Shown: positions 1 to 9,405, numbered from the stretch's first letter. The stretch: 64,000 nt of DNA from Sphaerochaeta halotolerans (GCF_003429665.1 NZ_QUWK01000007.1:123018-187017), one strand, 5' to 3'. Notes: generated by a model from the letters alone, not told the origin. Made by a program: numbers and translations.

Positions 1-100
1 GTTTTACAAACGGTCGCCACGTATACTGGCCTCGCTCGTGTGATGCGAGATAGCGCTCCACTATTGCTTTTGCTGCATCAGTTGATGATACGTTTTTCAT
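1..100 (-). CDS. partial hypothetical protein, N-terminus only
   Basis: The frame reads from an ATG at 100 leftward off the window edge, giving 33 residues starting MKNVSSTDAAKAIVERYLAS. A GGAGG ribosome site lies at 111-115, ten bases before the ATG. The fragment looks helical and has no recognisable motif, so no function is offered. It is divergent from the TetR gene to its right, and the roughly 150 bases between them hold both upstream regions. Confidence 0.55.
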   Translation of the reverse strand, partial: MKNVSSTDAAKAIVERYLASHERGQYTWRPFVK

Positions 101-221
101 AGGCTTGATCCCTCCATGTTTTCAGTATCATGTTGAACGGGCATGGTTGCAAGAGCAACTAAACAAAGCTTGGAAAAAAACGTATTTCCCTCTTGTCAAA
201 ATAGAAAAACAATTGTACGTT

Positions 222-235
222 AGTAATCGTTAACT
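222..235. promoter_or_regulatory. candidate TetR operator, copy 1
   Basis: The sequence AGTAATCGTTAACT is a pseudo-palindrome just upstream of the ribosome site of the TetR gene. A nearly identical copy (AGTAAACGTTAACT) lies at 882-895 before the exporter gene. Self-repression plus control of the adjacent pump is the usual TetR arrangement. Binding is inferred, not shown. Confidence 0.6.
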
Positions 236-251
236 TACTCTGGAGGAACCG

Positions 252-833
252 ATGCAGACAAAACGACAGATTGAGTTGGTTGAAGCAGCAATCCGCGTGA
301 CAGCCAATGATGGAATCCAAAAATTGACTATTCGTAATGTGGCCTCTGCCATTGGAGTCAGCGAGGCGGCGGTATATCGACACTTTGCGAGCAAACATGA
401 ACTACTACAAGCCATCCTTGTCCATTTAGATAGTTTACTTGCTCCACAGTTCGCTACATTACATGCATCCCAAGGTTCCTACAAAGAAGCACTCACCAAG
501 TTTATAAATGACTTGTTCACTCTCCTGGAACATAATACAGCGTTCACCCTCATGCTGTTTGCTGAGGAGACTTTCAATGTCGATATCCAACTCAAGCCAC
601 AGTTGGATGCACTACTAAGTGGAAACCTGAAGCAACTCGCTAAGTTCTATACAGATGCCATTGCAGAAAAACGTTGCAGAGCCGATTTGAAACCTATTGA
701 ACTTGCCATGATCACCTTCGGCACCATCCGCCTCTATGTCTCACGCTGGCACATGCAGGACCAACCAACAAACCTGATGGACTATGCGGCCCCTGTCACG
801 GCAAGCCTGAGTACCCTCTTTTCATTGCAATAA
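252..833 (+). CDS. TetR/AcrR-family transcriptional repressor
   Basis: A 193-residue protein, the usual TetR length. The N-terminal helix-turn-helix spans about residues 8-55, with the recognition helix in VSEAAVYRHFASK. The C-terminal ligand-binding and dimerisation part has no identifiable effector. The ATG at 252 is preceded by GGAGGA at a good distance. It lies 74 bases before the exporter operon, and matching palindromes occur before both genes, so it probably represses itself and the MMPL/RND operon. The ligand is unknown; a lipid or hydrophobic drug would fit the neighbours. Confidence 0.9.
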   Translation: MQTKRQIELVEAAIRVTANDGIQKLTIRNVASAIGVSEAAVYRHFASKHELLQAILVHLDSLLAPQFATLHASQGSYKEALTKFINDLFTLLEHNTAFTLMLFAEETFNVDIQLKPQLDALLSGNLKQLAKFYTDAIAEKRCRADLKPIELAMITFGTIRLYVSRWHMQDQPTNLMDYAAPVTASLSTLFSLQ

Positions 834-881
834 CCATGCACTCCATTGAAAGAAGAGTGATATTCATTTCAATTATATGTA

Positions 882-895
882 AGTAAACGTTAACT
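882..895. promoter_or_regulatory. candidate TetR operator, copy 2
   Basis: AGTAAACGTTAACT is a 14-base near-perfect palindrome immediately before the GGAGGA ribosome site of the exporter gene. It matches the copy at 222-235 in 13 of 14 positions. A repressor bound here would block the exporter operon. Confidence 0.65.
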
Positions 896-907
896 ATCGG
901 AGGATTT

Positions 908-3217
908 ATGCACTTTTTCACATCATTTGCAAAACGCCCGTTTCTTCTCTTGTTCACAGTTCTGATACTATCCCTCATCTTTGTGCTCTCCATTGCCAAC
1001 AATGCAGTGTTGGAGACAGACCTTGATGAGTATATGCCAAAGACCCACCCGGCCTTCATGGCTAGTGACAAAGCGGAGAGTCTCTTCGGCATCAAGGATG
1101 CAATACTCATCGTAGTGGAACACCCAGAGGGCATCTACAATTCGGGCACGATTGAGAAGATTGATGCCATCACCGTAGCGCTTCAAGAGGAGTTCGATGC
1201 AATTGAATCCGTAACCAGTCTTACAACTGCCGACAACATCAAGAGTGATGACGGATTTCTTGAGGTTGAGCCGTTCTACTCTGGAAAAACAAGTCAGGCG
1301 GCCATCTCACAAATGCAGGCAGAGGTAGAAGCCAATCCGATGATCTATGGGCGAAACGTCAGCAAAGATGGCACAGCTACGCTCATCATCGCTGAACTGA
1401 ACAACGACATTGACGCAGATGTCTTACAAACGTGGGTCACACAGTGGGAAGGGCCTGAGAAACTCATGGTTGCAGGACGCCCAGTAGTTGAAGGGGCACT
1501 TGCCGAGCTGGGACCGAAGGACATGGCAATCATGTTCCCCCTGGTCATCATTACCATGATAATCCTGCTCTTCCTATTGTTGCGATCGGTACGAGATACC
1601 GTACTGAACATGGTCATTGTGCTCTTTGGCACACTGGTCTCCTTCGGCTTGATGACGTTGCTTAACATCCCAATATATGCGGTTGATACCATGATCCCCG
1701 TCATGTTGATTGCCATCGGGGTTGCCTATGGTATCCACATGCACAACACCATCCACCACTTTATGCGCTCCTACCCTGATCTTTCCAAAGAGGAACTTGC
1801 CACTCTATCCTTGAAGCAAATGGTCAGACCGATCATTATGACCGCAATAACCACGGCAATCGGATTTGTAGCCTTGATGAGCAGCCAGGTACTTCCTGTC
1901 CGCTATTTCGGGTTGTTTGCTGCCATTGGTGTCCTATCGGAGATGTTGCTTGCCCTGTTGCTCTTCCCCGCCTCCATATATCTTCTGGGCAAACCCAAGT
2001 ACAAGAAAGCGAAGGCAGACTTTGAGACACAGAGGGAAAAAGGAACCTTATCTGATACTTTGCAAGCACTCCTGTTGCATCGTCCAAAGATGATTGTTTT
2101 CATTTCCATTGCAGTGCTCATCATCGGGGTGTGGGGAACAAGTAAAGTCTGGATTGACACAAGCTTCCTAGCAAACTTTGAGGAAGACAGCACCATCGCA
2201 CAGACTGACCAATTCGTAAACAGCAATTTCGGAGGTACCTCCACCTTGAATATCATCCTCAATGGAGATGAGCCAGACCTCTTCAAACATCCGGAAGTTT
2301 TGCTTGCGATGGATTCCATGCAAGAGGACCTGGAGAAGGATCCAATTGTAGGCAACACCCTCTCGCTGGCAACCTTCATAAAGCAGATGAACCAAGTAAT
2401 GCTGGAGCATGAGGATGGCAGTTACAGCATTCCTGACTCACAGGAGTTGGTTAGTCAGTATCTCCTGCTCTATGAATTCTCTGGTGACCCGGAAACCTTG
2501 GAACAGGTCGTTGACTATGAGTATACCAGTGCAAACATCACTGTTCAGCTGAAGAGTGACAGTTCAGCTGTTCTGAAGGACATCCTTGCTGTGGTTGACT
2601 ATTACCGACCAGTCTTTGCGGAACATGCAATTGAAATAACGTATGCAGGCAGTGGATACAAGGCCTTCATCTTCAGCGAGCTCTTGCTCGAAGGGCAGAT
2701 CATCAGCTTGGCCATAAGCTTCGCAATCATCATCATTCTCTTGGCTCTCATGTTCAAAAACCTCCGTATCGGTGTAGTGGGAACGGTTCCGATTGCCATC
2801 ACAGCAGTGGTGAATTTCGGGGTGATGGGACTACTTGGCATCCCACTCAGCAGCGCAACCGCCTTGATAACGAGCATCGCCATCGGTATCGGGGTGGACT
2901 ATGCCATTCACTTCCTGGAGCACTATACAAATGAACGACTTGGTGGATCTTCGCTTGAACAAGCCACAAGATCGACGCTGAGACATACGGGAAGGGCTAT
3001 CATCTTTAATGCAATCGCCGTAATGGGTGGTTTTGCAATCCTGATGTTCAGCGTCTTTCCTCCCAACAGGCAGGTAGGGGCTCTTATTGTCCTGAACATG
3101 GCAACCAGTGCCTTGGGCACACTCACAATTCTGGTGGTACTGGTGCACTATCTCGAGAAAAAACATGTGTTTCTTCCAAAACGCATTTTAGACAACAATA
3201 CAAGGAGTTTTTCATGA
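908..3217 (+). CDS. MMPL/RND-family transporter
   Basis: A 769-residue inner-membrane protein with the duplicated RND layout: a first membrane helix at about 12-31, an external loop, a helix bundle at about 205-380, then the same pattern again (helix near 395-415, loop, bundle at 615-760). GVAYGIHMHNTIHH in the first half and GIGVDYAIHFLEHY in the second are the matching MMPL helix motifs. The half-size length fits MMPL proteins, which export lipids or hydrophobic compounds using the proton gradient. It is followed by a LolA-like protein and an outer-membrane protein, a combination that suggests lipid movement across the envelope. The substrate is unknown. Its stop overlaps the next start (ATGA). 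Confidence 0.88.
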   Translation: MHFFTSFAKRPFLLLFTVLILSLIFVLSIANNAVLETDLDEYMPKTHPAFMASDKAESLFGIKDAILIVVEHPEGIYNSGTIEKIDAITVALQEEFDAIESVTSLTTADNIKSDDGFLEVEPFYSGKTSQAAISQMQAEVEANPMIYGRNVSKDGTATLIIAELNNDIDADVLQTWVTQWEGPEKLMVAGRPVVEGALAELGPKDMAIMFPLVIITMIILLFLLLRSVRDTVLNMVIVLFGTLVSFGLMTLLNIPIYAVDTMIPVMLIAIGVAYGIHMHNTIHHFMRSYPDLSKEELATLSLKQMVRPIIMTAITTAIGFVALMSSQVLPVRYFGLFAAIGVLSEMLLALLLFPASIYLLGKPKYKKAKADFETQREKGTLSDTLQALLLHRPKMIVFISIAVLIIGVWGTSKVWIDTSFLANFEEDSTIAQTDQFVNSNFGGTSTLNIILNGDEPDLFKHPEVLLAMDSMQEDLEKDPIVGNTLSLATFIKQMNQVMLEHEDGSYSIPDSQELVSQYLLLYEFSGDPETLEQVVDYEYTSANITVQLKSDSSAVLKDILAVVDYYRPVFAEHAIEITYAGSGYKAFIFSELLLEGQIISLAISFAIIIILLALMFKNLRIGVVGTVPIAITAVVNFGVMGLLGIPLSSATALITSIAIGIGVDYAIHFLEHYTNERLGGSSLEQATRSTLRHTGRAIIFNAIAVMGGFAILMFSVFPPNRQVGALIVLNMATSALGTLTILVVLVHYLEKKHVFLPKRILDNNTRSFS

Positions 3218-4002
3218 GAACACATACAACAAAACGACTCAGTGTACTTACACTGCTCATTACGTTCGTCTTACTTACCGTGAGCGCAGCTACCCCAAGT
3301 GGTAGTGAGATAATGTGGGAAGTCTACAACCGCGATAGCGGGGAAACGATGAGCGCCAATCTGATCATGACCATTACCAACGCAAGGGGAGCGGTCAGGG
3401 AACGAAGCATCGCTCAATACCGAATGGATAAGGATGGGGTGGAAAGCAAGCTTATGTTCTTCCTCTCCCCCAGTGATGTAAGGAACACCAGCTTTCTCAG
3501 CTTCAGTTATGAGGATGGAAGAAGTGATGACCAGTATATCTACTTGCCAGCCATTAAAAGAGTGAAGCGTATCGCCAGCACCAGCAAGAACGACTCTTTC
3601 ATGGGGTCGGACTTCACCTATGATGACATGGGGAGCCGACATCCTGATTTGGATGTGCACAAAGTCCTAAGAAAGGAGACCATTGATGGAGTTTCCACTC
3701 TGGTAGTGGAAAGCATCGCAAAAGGAGATGAAGATTATCCTCGGACCCTCTCGTGGATTGTCGACGGACAATGGTTTGGTTTGAAGAAGGAGTTCTATCT
3801 CCCTGATGGAACTCGGGGAAGAACACTCACCATTGACTCGTATGAAGAGATAGATGGCATCTACGTCATCACCGACATGACGATGAGGAACCTAGAGGGG
3901 AATACCTCAACAAGAATACGAATGGAAGACGTCGAATTCAATCTCGATTTCAATGACAATTTCTTTAGTGAACGACAAATGAAAATTGGACCAAGGAGGT
4001 AA
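3214..4002 (+). CDS. LolA-like outer membrane lipoprotein-sorting protein
   Basis: A 262-residue secreted protein with a clear N-terminal signal peptide (hydrophobic segment about residues 10-26). The mature part reads as a beta-rich LolA-like fold (YIYLPAIKRVKRI, GSDFTYDDM). These proteins are repeatedly found between MMPL transporters and outer-membrane proteins and may carry a lipid ligand through the periplasm. The start overlaps the exporter stop by four bases and GGAG precedes it, so the two are translationally coupled. Confidence 0.8.
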   Translation: MRTHTTKRLSVLTLLITFVLLTVSAATPSGSEIMWEVYNRDSGETMSANLIMTITNARGAVRERSIAQYRMDKDGVESKLMFFLSPSDVRNTSFLSFSYEDGRSDDQYIYLPAIKRVKRIASTSKNDSFMGSDFTYDDMGSRHPDLDVHKVLRKETIDGVSTLVVESIAKGDEDYPRTLSWIVDGQWFGLKKEFYLPDGTRGRTLTIDSYEEIDGIYVITDMTMRNLEGNTSTRIRMEDVEFNLDFNDNFFSERQMKIGPRR

Positions 4003-4005
4003 GTG

Positions 4006-5259
4006 ATGAAACACAAGACCATTCTACTCACCAGTATTATACTCGCTACCGTCCTACTCCCGGCAGTTGCCGGGGATGGGGTATTCAGCGGCATGGTTCG
4101 AGACTATGCCACCTTCCGATTCAGCCAATCTGATATGCCAGTGCATGAGATAACTGCCGACCTGAGATATGACTACTATGGAGATCTCGGAAAATTCACC
4201 CTACATCCGGTAGCATACAGCTATCCCAATGAAGGAGTGGAACTCGACATCCAGGAAGCCTATTTTGATTTCTATTTGCAGGATGCGGATATCAGGGTAG
4301 GTAAGCAAAAGGTCATCTGGGGTGAGGCTGAAGGGGCATTCATTACTGACTTGGTAAGCCCAAGGAATATGCGCTCATTCATCCTTGCTGACTTTACGGA
4401 GATCCGTAAGGCAGTTCCGGCCATCAAGGTCGATTACTACGCAGGAGATTACACCCTGCAGGGAATCTGGGTGACGCATTTCATTCCATCCACCCTCCCC
4501 TCCCAGGACTCGATGTGGGCACAGACCCCTTCCATGCCGTTTCCTCCAACAATTAGTGCTACGATCAATGTGCCCACCATGCCAGATGCCAGCTTGGAAA
4601 ATAGTGAAGCTTTCCTCTCATTGGGAAGATTCGGGAATGCGATCAGCTGGAAGGTAAACGGAGGCTATGTATTCACCGATGAACCATTGGTAACAGGGGT
4701 AACGGCCCCTGATTCTACCTCAAGGGAAATTTCCCAAGGATATGAGCGGTACGGATTTGTCGGGGGGAGTTTCAATACGACCCTGGGAAGTATGATCCTT
4801 AGGGGAGATGTAGCTCTTGCACTCGAGAAGCCGATGAATAGTGTGAATACCACAAGTAATCCACCCATCTCCATCGAGTACCATAACCAGGTACAGACGT
4901 TGGTGGGACTGGACTGGAATATGCTGGGAGCCCAGTGGTCGACCCAGTATCTGCTTACCTATACCCATGACCATGATGATTCATTGGTAAGTCAGATGAA
5001 ACCAATCAAGGAGTTTGCCCACACCCTCACCTTCAGGGTACAGAATACGTTCTTGGATGAACGCCTGACTGCAAAGCTTTTCACCTATATGGAACTTGAG
5101 CCGGCCAATGCCCTAATCAGGCCATCCCTCTCCTACAACTTTGGAGATGGGGTGTTGCTTGAAGGCGGCGTGGATTTGTTTGTTGGGGATGAAGAGGGTA
5201 CCTTTGGTGTCTACCAGGATAACTCCATGGCCTGGGCTGCACTTCGCTGGTACTTCTAG
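4006..5259 (+). CDS. outer membrane beta-barrel protein of the exporter operon
   Basis: About 417 residues with a signal peptide (hydrophobic stretch about 5-20, cleavage near VAGDG). The body alternates polar and aromatic residues like a barrel, and the chain ends in ALRWYF, the terminal Phe used for outer-membrane assembly. It resembles DUF1302-type partners of MMPL transporters. GGAGG at 3995-3999 sits six bases from ATG 4006; the GTG at 4003 is too close to it. Gene order suggests it completes an envelope-spanning pathway with the two genes before it; this is inference. Confidence 0.72.
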   Translation: MKHKTILLTSIILATVLLPAVAGDGVFSGMVRDYATFRFSQSDMPVHEITADLRYDYYGDLGKFTLHPVAYSYPNEGVELDIQEAYFDFYLQDADIRVGKQKVIWGEAEGAFITDLVSPRNMRSFILADFTEIRKAVPAIKVDYYAGDYTLQGIWVTHFIPSTLPSQDSMWAQTPSMPFPPTISATINVPTMPDASLENSEAFLSLGRFGNAISWKVNGGYVFTDEPLVTGVTAPDSTSREISQGYERYGFVGGSFNTTLGSMILRGDVALALEKPMNSVNTTSNPPISIEYHNQVQTLVGLDWNMLGAQWSTQYLLTYTHDHDDSLVSQMKPIKEFAHTLTFRVQNTFLDERLTAKLFTYMELEPANALIRPSLSYNFGDGVLLEGGVDLFVGDEEGTFGVYQDNSMAWAALRWYF

Positions 5260-5284
5260 CACTTCATCAATCGCTTTGCAACAT

Positions 5285-5318
5285 GGCTGCCTTTCTTCAA
5301 AGAGAGGCAGCCTTTTTT
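5285..5318 (+). terminator. rho-independent terminator of the exporter operon
   Basis: Stem GGCTGCC (5285-5291) pairs with GGCAGCC (5306-5312) and is followed directly by six T residues. Confidence 0.85.
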
Positions 5319-5337
5319 GGTTGCGCACTACAAGAAG

Positions 5338-5360
5338 GGAGCCTCCACCTGGAAGCTCCC
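5338..5360 (-). terminator. rho-independent terminator of hcp
   Basis: On the minus strand GGGAGC and GCTCCC form a stem with a 11-base loop, followed by TTCTT. It sits 22 bases past the hcp stop. Confidence 0.7.
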
Positions 5361-5382
5361 CTCAACTACCTAGACGAATTGA

Positions 5383-7017
5383 TTAGCCGATTAGCTCTGC
5401 AAGGTCATCCTCTACCGATGAGATTCCGGCAATACCGAAGTTCTCAACCAACACACTGGCTACATTTGGTGAGAGGAATGCAGGCAACGTAGGCCCGAGG
5501 TGGATGTTCTTCACACCCAGGTAAAGCAAGGCAAGCAGCACAATAACCGCTTTCTGCTCATACCAAGCGATGTTGTATGCGATGGGAAGATCGTTGATAT
5601 CGTCCAAACCAAAGACTTCCTTCAGCTTCAAGGCAATAAGAGCCAGGGAGTAGGAGTCATTGCACTGACCAGCGTCCAACACACGGGGGATACCACCGAT
5701 GTCACCAAGGTTCAGCTTGTTGTACCGATATTTTGCACAACCAGCGGTCAGGATTACTGTATCCTTTGGCAAGTTCTTGGCAAACTCTGTGTAGTAGTCT
5801 CTGCTCTTGGAACGGCCGTCACAACCAGCCATGACCACGAATTTCTTGATTGCACCGCTCTTGACAGCATCAACAACCTGGTCAGCGAGAGCAAATACCT
5901 GCTCATGAGCAAAGCCTCCGATGATCTCACCAGACTCAATCTCCGTAGGAGGAGGACAGGTCTTTGCAAGGTTGATGATCTCACTGAAGTCCTTTTTGTC
6001 ACCAATGCCACCTTCAATATGCTTACAGCCAGGGAAACCGGTTGCGCCGGTGGTGAAAAGGCGGCTCTTGTACGATACAGAAGGAGGTACGATACAGTTG
6101 GTGGTCATCAAGATCGGACCATTGAAGGATTCAAACTCCTTCTTCTGCATCCACCAAGCGTTCCCATAGTTGCCATAGAAGTTGGGATACTTCTTGAATG
6201 CAGGGTAGTAGTGGGCAGGAAGCATCTCAGAGTGGGTGTATACATCGACACCGGTACCCTGGGTCTGCTCAAGCAACATCTCGAGGTCTCTCAGGTCATG
6301 CCCACTGATGAGGATACCTGGGTTCTTGCCTACACCAATCTTGACCTTGGTCATCTCTGGGTTGCCATAGGTGCCTGTATTTGCTCCATCGAGCAGCGAC
6401 ATGCCTGCAACACCCCATTCACCTGTCTTTAGGGTTAGCTCTACAAGTTCATCAACACGCTTCTCTTCAAGCAGATCATTCAGAGCACTCTGGATGAAGG
6501 CATCAAGCTCTTCGTTTTCCTTTATCAGGTTGTTAGCATGCTTGGTGTAAGCACTCACACCCTTCAAACCATAGGTGATCAACTGCTTCAAAGAGCGTAC
6601 ATCTTCGTTGCTCTCTGAGAGCACACCAACAGTCTTTGAAAACTCTTCATAGGTAGAGGTATCAGTATTGTCATAGCGTGCAGCTTCACTCAAGCCATCC
6701 TTTGCAGAAAGATCAGCAAGCAAAGCCTCTTTTGCCTCAATGGTACGAAGAATCCTTTCAGTCACCTTCTCACCATCAAAGTTTGCATTGGTAATTGTAG
6801 TGAACAGATTGTAGGTGACGATGTGATTGACATCCTTGCTGACCAACTTGTTTTCAGCACGGAGTCTGGTTGCAACCTGGCTCAAACCTTTGGTCACATA
6901 GATCAAGAGATCCTGAAGGTTTGCAGTCTCTGGCTGCTTGCCACATACTCCTACTTGCGTACATCCGAAATTGCGGGCGGTTTCCTGACATTGGAAACAG
7001 AACATCTTGTTGTCCAT
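5383..7017 (-). CDS. hcp: hybrid-cluster protein (hydroxylamine reductase type)
   Basis: A 544-residue cytoplasmic Fe-S protein. The N-terminal cluster motif is C7-x2-C10-x8-C19-x5-C25 ([15 protein letters not shown]). The hybrid-cluster region shows [25 protein letters not shown] and [14 protein letters not shown], all typical. Hcp reduces nitric oxide or hydroxylamine and protects anaerobes from nitrosative stress. The start at 7017 has AGGAGAG upstream. It follows the cupin gene by 19 bases, so the two are probably co-transcribed from the promoter near 7412-7452. Confidence 0.97.
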   Translation of the reverse strand: MDNKMFCFQCQETARNFGCTQVGVCGKQPETANLQDLLIYVTKGLSQVATRLRAENKLVSKDVNHIVTYNLFTTITNANFDGEKVTERILRTIEAKEALLADLSAKDGLSEAARYDNTDTSTYEEFSKTVGVLSESNEDVRSLKQLITYGLKGVSAYTKHANNLIKENEELDAFIQSALNDLLEEKRVDELVELTLKTGEWGVAGMSLLDGANTGTYGNPEMTKVKIGVGKNPGILISGHDLRDLEMLLEQTQGTGVDVYTHSEMLPAHYYPAFKKYPNFYGNYGNAWWMQKKEFESFNGPILMTTNCIVPPSVSYKSRLFTTGATGFPGCKHIEGGIGDKKDFSEIINLAKTCPPPTEIESGEIIGGFAHEQVFALADQVVDAVKSGAIKKFVVMAGCDGRSKSRDYYTEFAKNLPKDTVILTAGCAKYRYNKLNLGDIGGIPRVLDAGQCNDSYSLALIALKLKEVFGLDDINDLPIAYNIAWYEQKAVIVLLALLYLGVKNIHLGPTLPAFLSPNVASVLVENFGIAGISSVEDDLAELIG

Positions 7018-7036
7018 TCGTTCTCTCCTTGTAATG

Positions 7037-7369
7037 TTAAAAGCTGACTACCAGAAACATCTTGAAACGCTCTGGTGCATAGATTGCATGGGGTACCCCA
7101 CTCGGCATCAGAATTGAATCCCCTGCCTCAAGCTTGAACTCCTGGCCATCGATGGTCACAAGTCCTTCTCCGTCCAAGGCAATGACCAAAGCATCCCCGC
7201 TACTTGCGTGGGTGCTGATCTCCTCCCCTTTTTCGAAGGCAAAAAGGGTTAAGCTATGATACTTGTCCTGTGCAAGGGTTTTGCTCACGACCTGCCCTTC
7301 CTGATAGATAACCTGGTCAGCAAAACTCATTACTTCTGATGGTTTGAAATTCTTTATCATCGTAGTCAT
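7037..7369 (-). CDS. small cupin-domain protein
   Basis: A 110-residue single cupin. The two conserved blocks are [15 protein letters not shown] and [17 protein letters not shown], which form the metal-binding beta barrel. The first block has one His and an Asp where many cupins have HxH and Glu, so metal binding may be altered. AGGAG precedes the ATG. Small cupins of this type are common next to hcp in anaerobes; the biochemical role is not known. Confidence 0.85.
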   Translation of the reverse strand: MTTMIKNFKPSEVMSFADQVIYQEGQVVSKTLAQDKYHSLTLFAFEKGEEISTHASSGDALVIALDGEGLVTIDGQEFKLEAGDSILMPSGVPHAIYAPERFKMFLVVSF

Positions 7370-7411
7370 AACTCCTTTTTTAATTCACTCTGTGTCTCTT
7401 TGTACCTGCAT

Positions 7412-7452
7412 TCTATACCAATCAATTTTCACAGTATGTTGGATATCCAACA
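7412..7452 (-). promoter_or_regulatory. cupin-hcp promoter with 16-bp activator palindrome
   Basis: TGTTGGATATCCAACA at 7437-7452 is a perfect 16-base palindrome. On the minus strand a -10 like TATAGA lies at 7417-7412, with no good -35. The palindrome centre falls about 40 bases before the predicted start, the position used by Crp/Fnr-type activators. An HcpR-like regulator is a reasonable guess. Confidence 0.55.
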
Positions 7453-7474
7453 CTTCAGACTTTTTTTCTCAATC

Positions 7475-7503
7475 TTGAGTTTCATGGCAAAACCTCCTAT
7501 ACT
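7475..7503 (+). promoter_or_regulatory. mntP promoter
   Basis: TTGAGT (7475-7480), a 17-base spacer and TATACT (7498-7503). Transcription should begin at about 7510, leaving about 24 bases before the mntP start, too few for a manganese riboswitch. Confidence 0.7.
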
Positions 7504-7510
7504 CACCCGC

Positions 7511-7546
7511 ATGGAACATTGGAGGACCCCCTTTTGGGAATCATAG
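7511..7546 (+). CDS. possible leader peptide overlapping mntP start
   Basis: ATG 7511 opens an 11-codon frame (MEHWRTPFWES, stop TAG) seven bases after the mntP -10, so it would be read from the very 5' end of the mRNA. It covers the mntP ribosome site and start codon in another frame. Whether it is translated is unknown. Confidence 0.25.
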   Translation: MEHWRTPFWES

Positions 7547-8109
7547 AACTGCTCATGCTCTCTGTAGGCCTTGCTATGGATGCGTTTGCCGTATCCCTGT
7601 GCAAAGGGCTGAGGATGCGAAGAATCAATTGGGCCCAAGGAACCCTCATCGCGTTCTCTTTTGGTGTCTTTCAAGCGGGAATGCCACTCATCGGTTGGTC
7701 ACTCGGCCACCAGTTTGAACGATTCATCGCCCCTGTCGACCATTGGATTGCCTTCATCCTGCTCGGTGTCATAGGGGCAAAAATGCTCTATGATTCCATC
7801 ACGGAAGACCCTACCTGTCCTGTGGAAACAGTGGAACGCCTCAATCTCAAAGAGCTGTTGCTCCTTTCTATCGCTACCAGTATTGATGCATTAGTAGTTG
7901 GGATTACCCTCGCATTTCTGAATACGAATATTATACTCTCCATCTCCTTGATCGGCATTGTCACATTTATTCTCTCACTGCTTGCCGTCATTATTGGAAA
8001 CCACTTTGGTAATCGTCTACAGAGCAAGGCGGGAATTTTGGGAGGGATTGTGCTTATCCTCATTGGAGGAAAGATTTTATTCTCCCACCTTGGCATCATT
8101 GGTTTCTAG
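7534..8109 (+). CDS. mntP: manganese efflux pump MntP
   Basis: About 191 residues with six membrane helices in two DUF204 repeats. The repeated acidic helices are seen as SVGLAMDAFAVSLCKG and SIATSIDALVVGITLAF, whose Asp residues are essential in MntP. The start chosen is TTG 7534, because GGAGG (7521-7525) lies eight bases before it and the resulting N-terminus (MGIIELLML) matches the family; the upstream TTG 7519 has no ribosome site. The pump exports excess Mn(II). Its 3' end overlaps the convergent MFS gene by 33 bases. Confidence 0.92.
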   Translation: MGIIELLMLSVGLAMDAFAVSLCKGLRMRRINWAQGTLIAFSFGVFQAGMPLIGWSLGHQFERFIAPVDHWIAFILLGVIGAKMLYDSITEDPTCPVETVERLNLKELLLLSIATSIDALVVGITLAFLNTNIILSISLIGIVTFILSLLAVIIGNHFGNRLQSKAGILGGIVLILIGGKILFSHLGIIGF

Positions 8110-9405
8110 GGTTTCAGTCTCATCATCAGAGGGCTCTCCCCGTGTTACTCTTCCCATCAGGAAGAATGCAATCAACATGGAAGCTGAACCATAGAGGAAT
8201 ATTGCCCTAAATCCGAACAAATCAATGAAGGCACCGGTAAGCGGAGGGCTAATAATGGATGCTAGCTGGCTGAAGAAATAGTACAGACCAGTGTAAATAC
8301 CCACAGTCTGGTAGGAGGACATCTGCCAGAGCATCGGGAAGCTATTGGTTACTACAGACACCCAGAAAATACCAAAGCAAAAGAGCAAAGCCCAAAAGGT
8401 ATATTGACGAAATGCATCACTCATTCCACTGGTGAGCGGATCATGAAAAAAGATCCCTGCAAGCAGTACTACCAGAATTGCCAAAGAAATGCGGATCGTC
8501 TTCTTCCTTCCTACCCGGTGTGCCACAATCCCTGAAGGAATGGCAAAGAGAGCATAGGCAATGCCCACCATTCCTGCTGCCAGACTTGCTGTACCACTGC
8601 TGGTTCTCAGGATATCCTTGGAATACAAGCCGACAAATGGTAAGATTCCCTGATACCCAATGAACCAGAACAGCAAAGAGAGCAGAATGAAAAGAGCACT
8701 CTTGTCCTGCTCGGCGAAGATGACTTTCAGTGAGTGAAGGATCGGCTCCTTCTTCTCACTCTGTTCAGATGCCGTCGCCGGTCGCTCCTTCACAAAGAAG
8801 AAGATAAGCAGTACGGCAATGATGACAAGAACAGAAGAGATAGGGAACGCAAGAATTTCGGTGGTAGGGCCACGACCGGGAAGATTGATCGGTACATCCA
8901 TCAATCGTGCAAGACCTACTGTTCCTACGATGGCGGCAATTCCGCCCATGGTATTGATTACACCGTTGGCTTCACTACGAAGGTCTCCTGGTATCATATC
9001 GGGCATCAGCGCAACCACAGGTCCCCTAACCGCTTGTTTGAATATATTGAGGACAAACACAAGCAGAATGAGCAACCAAAGACTGTTCAAGGCAGAGAAG
9101 GGGATCAAGCCAAATGCAACAGCTGTAATAGGAAGACAGATGACAATGAACGGCATCCTTCTCCCTATCCTTGTATGGGTCCTGTCACTGATTGCACTGA
9201 AAATGGGAATTAAGAATATGGCCAAAATATTGTCAAAGGTCATGATTGACCCGATTAGAGCCTTGGACTCAACAAAACGGGCCAGGAAAATAGGAACATA
9301 GGTATCATAGAGAGGGTCCATCAACCCCATGGTAAAAAATCCAAGACCGATCAAGAAGGTGGTAATGTAATACCCTTTCAACCCTTTTTTTTGTGTTTTG
9401 GCCAT
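8077..9405 (-). CDS. MFS transporter, GPH/SLC45-like
   Basis: A 442-residue protein with 12 predicted membrane helices. The loop between helices 2 and 3 carries DRTHTRIGRRMPFI, the motif of glycoside-pentoside-hexuronide:cation and sucrose-type carriers, so a sugar substrate is likely but unproven. The central loop (about residues 205-225) is polar and charged. AGGAG precedes the ATG. It is monocistronic and convergent with mntP. Confidence 0.85.
   Translation of the reverse strand: MAKTQKKGLKGYYITTFLIGLGFFTMGLMDPLYDTYVPIFLARFVESKALIGSIMTFDNILAIFLIPIFSAISDRTHTRIGRRMPFIVICLPITAVAFGLIPFSALNSLWLLILLVFVLNIFKQAVRGPVVALMPDMIPGDLRSEANGVINTMGGIAAIVGTVGLARLMDVPINLPGRGPTTEILAFPISSVLVIIAVLLIFFFVKERPATASEQSEKKEPILHSLKVIFAEQDKSALFILLSLLFWFIGYQGILPFVGLYSKDILRTSSGTASLAAGMVGIAYALFAIPSGIVAHRVGRKKTIRISLAILVVLLAGIFFHDPLTSGMSDAFRQYTFWALLFCFGIFWVSVVTNSFPMLWQMSSYQTVGIYTGLYYFFSQLASIISPPLTGAFIDLFGFRAIFLYGSASMLIAFFLMGRVTRGEPSDDETETLETNDAKVGE

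Noticed and set aside
5500..6432. A 310-codon open frame on the plus strand opposite hcp
   Set aside because: It is entirely antisense to a well-conserved hcp; no ribosome site and no plausible protein motif.
7453..7534. A manganese (yybP-ykoY) riboswitch before mntP
   Set aside because: The promoter ends at 7503, leaving about 24 bases of leader; no room for the aptamer.
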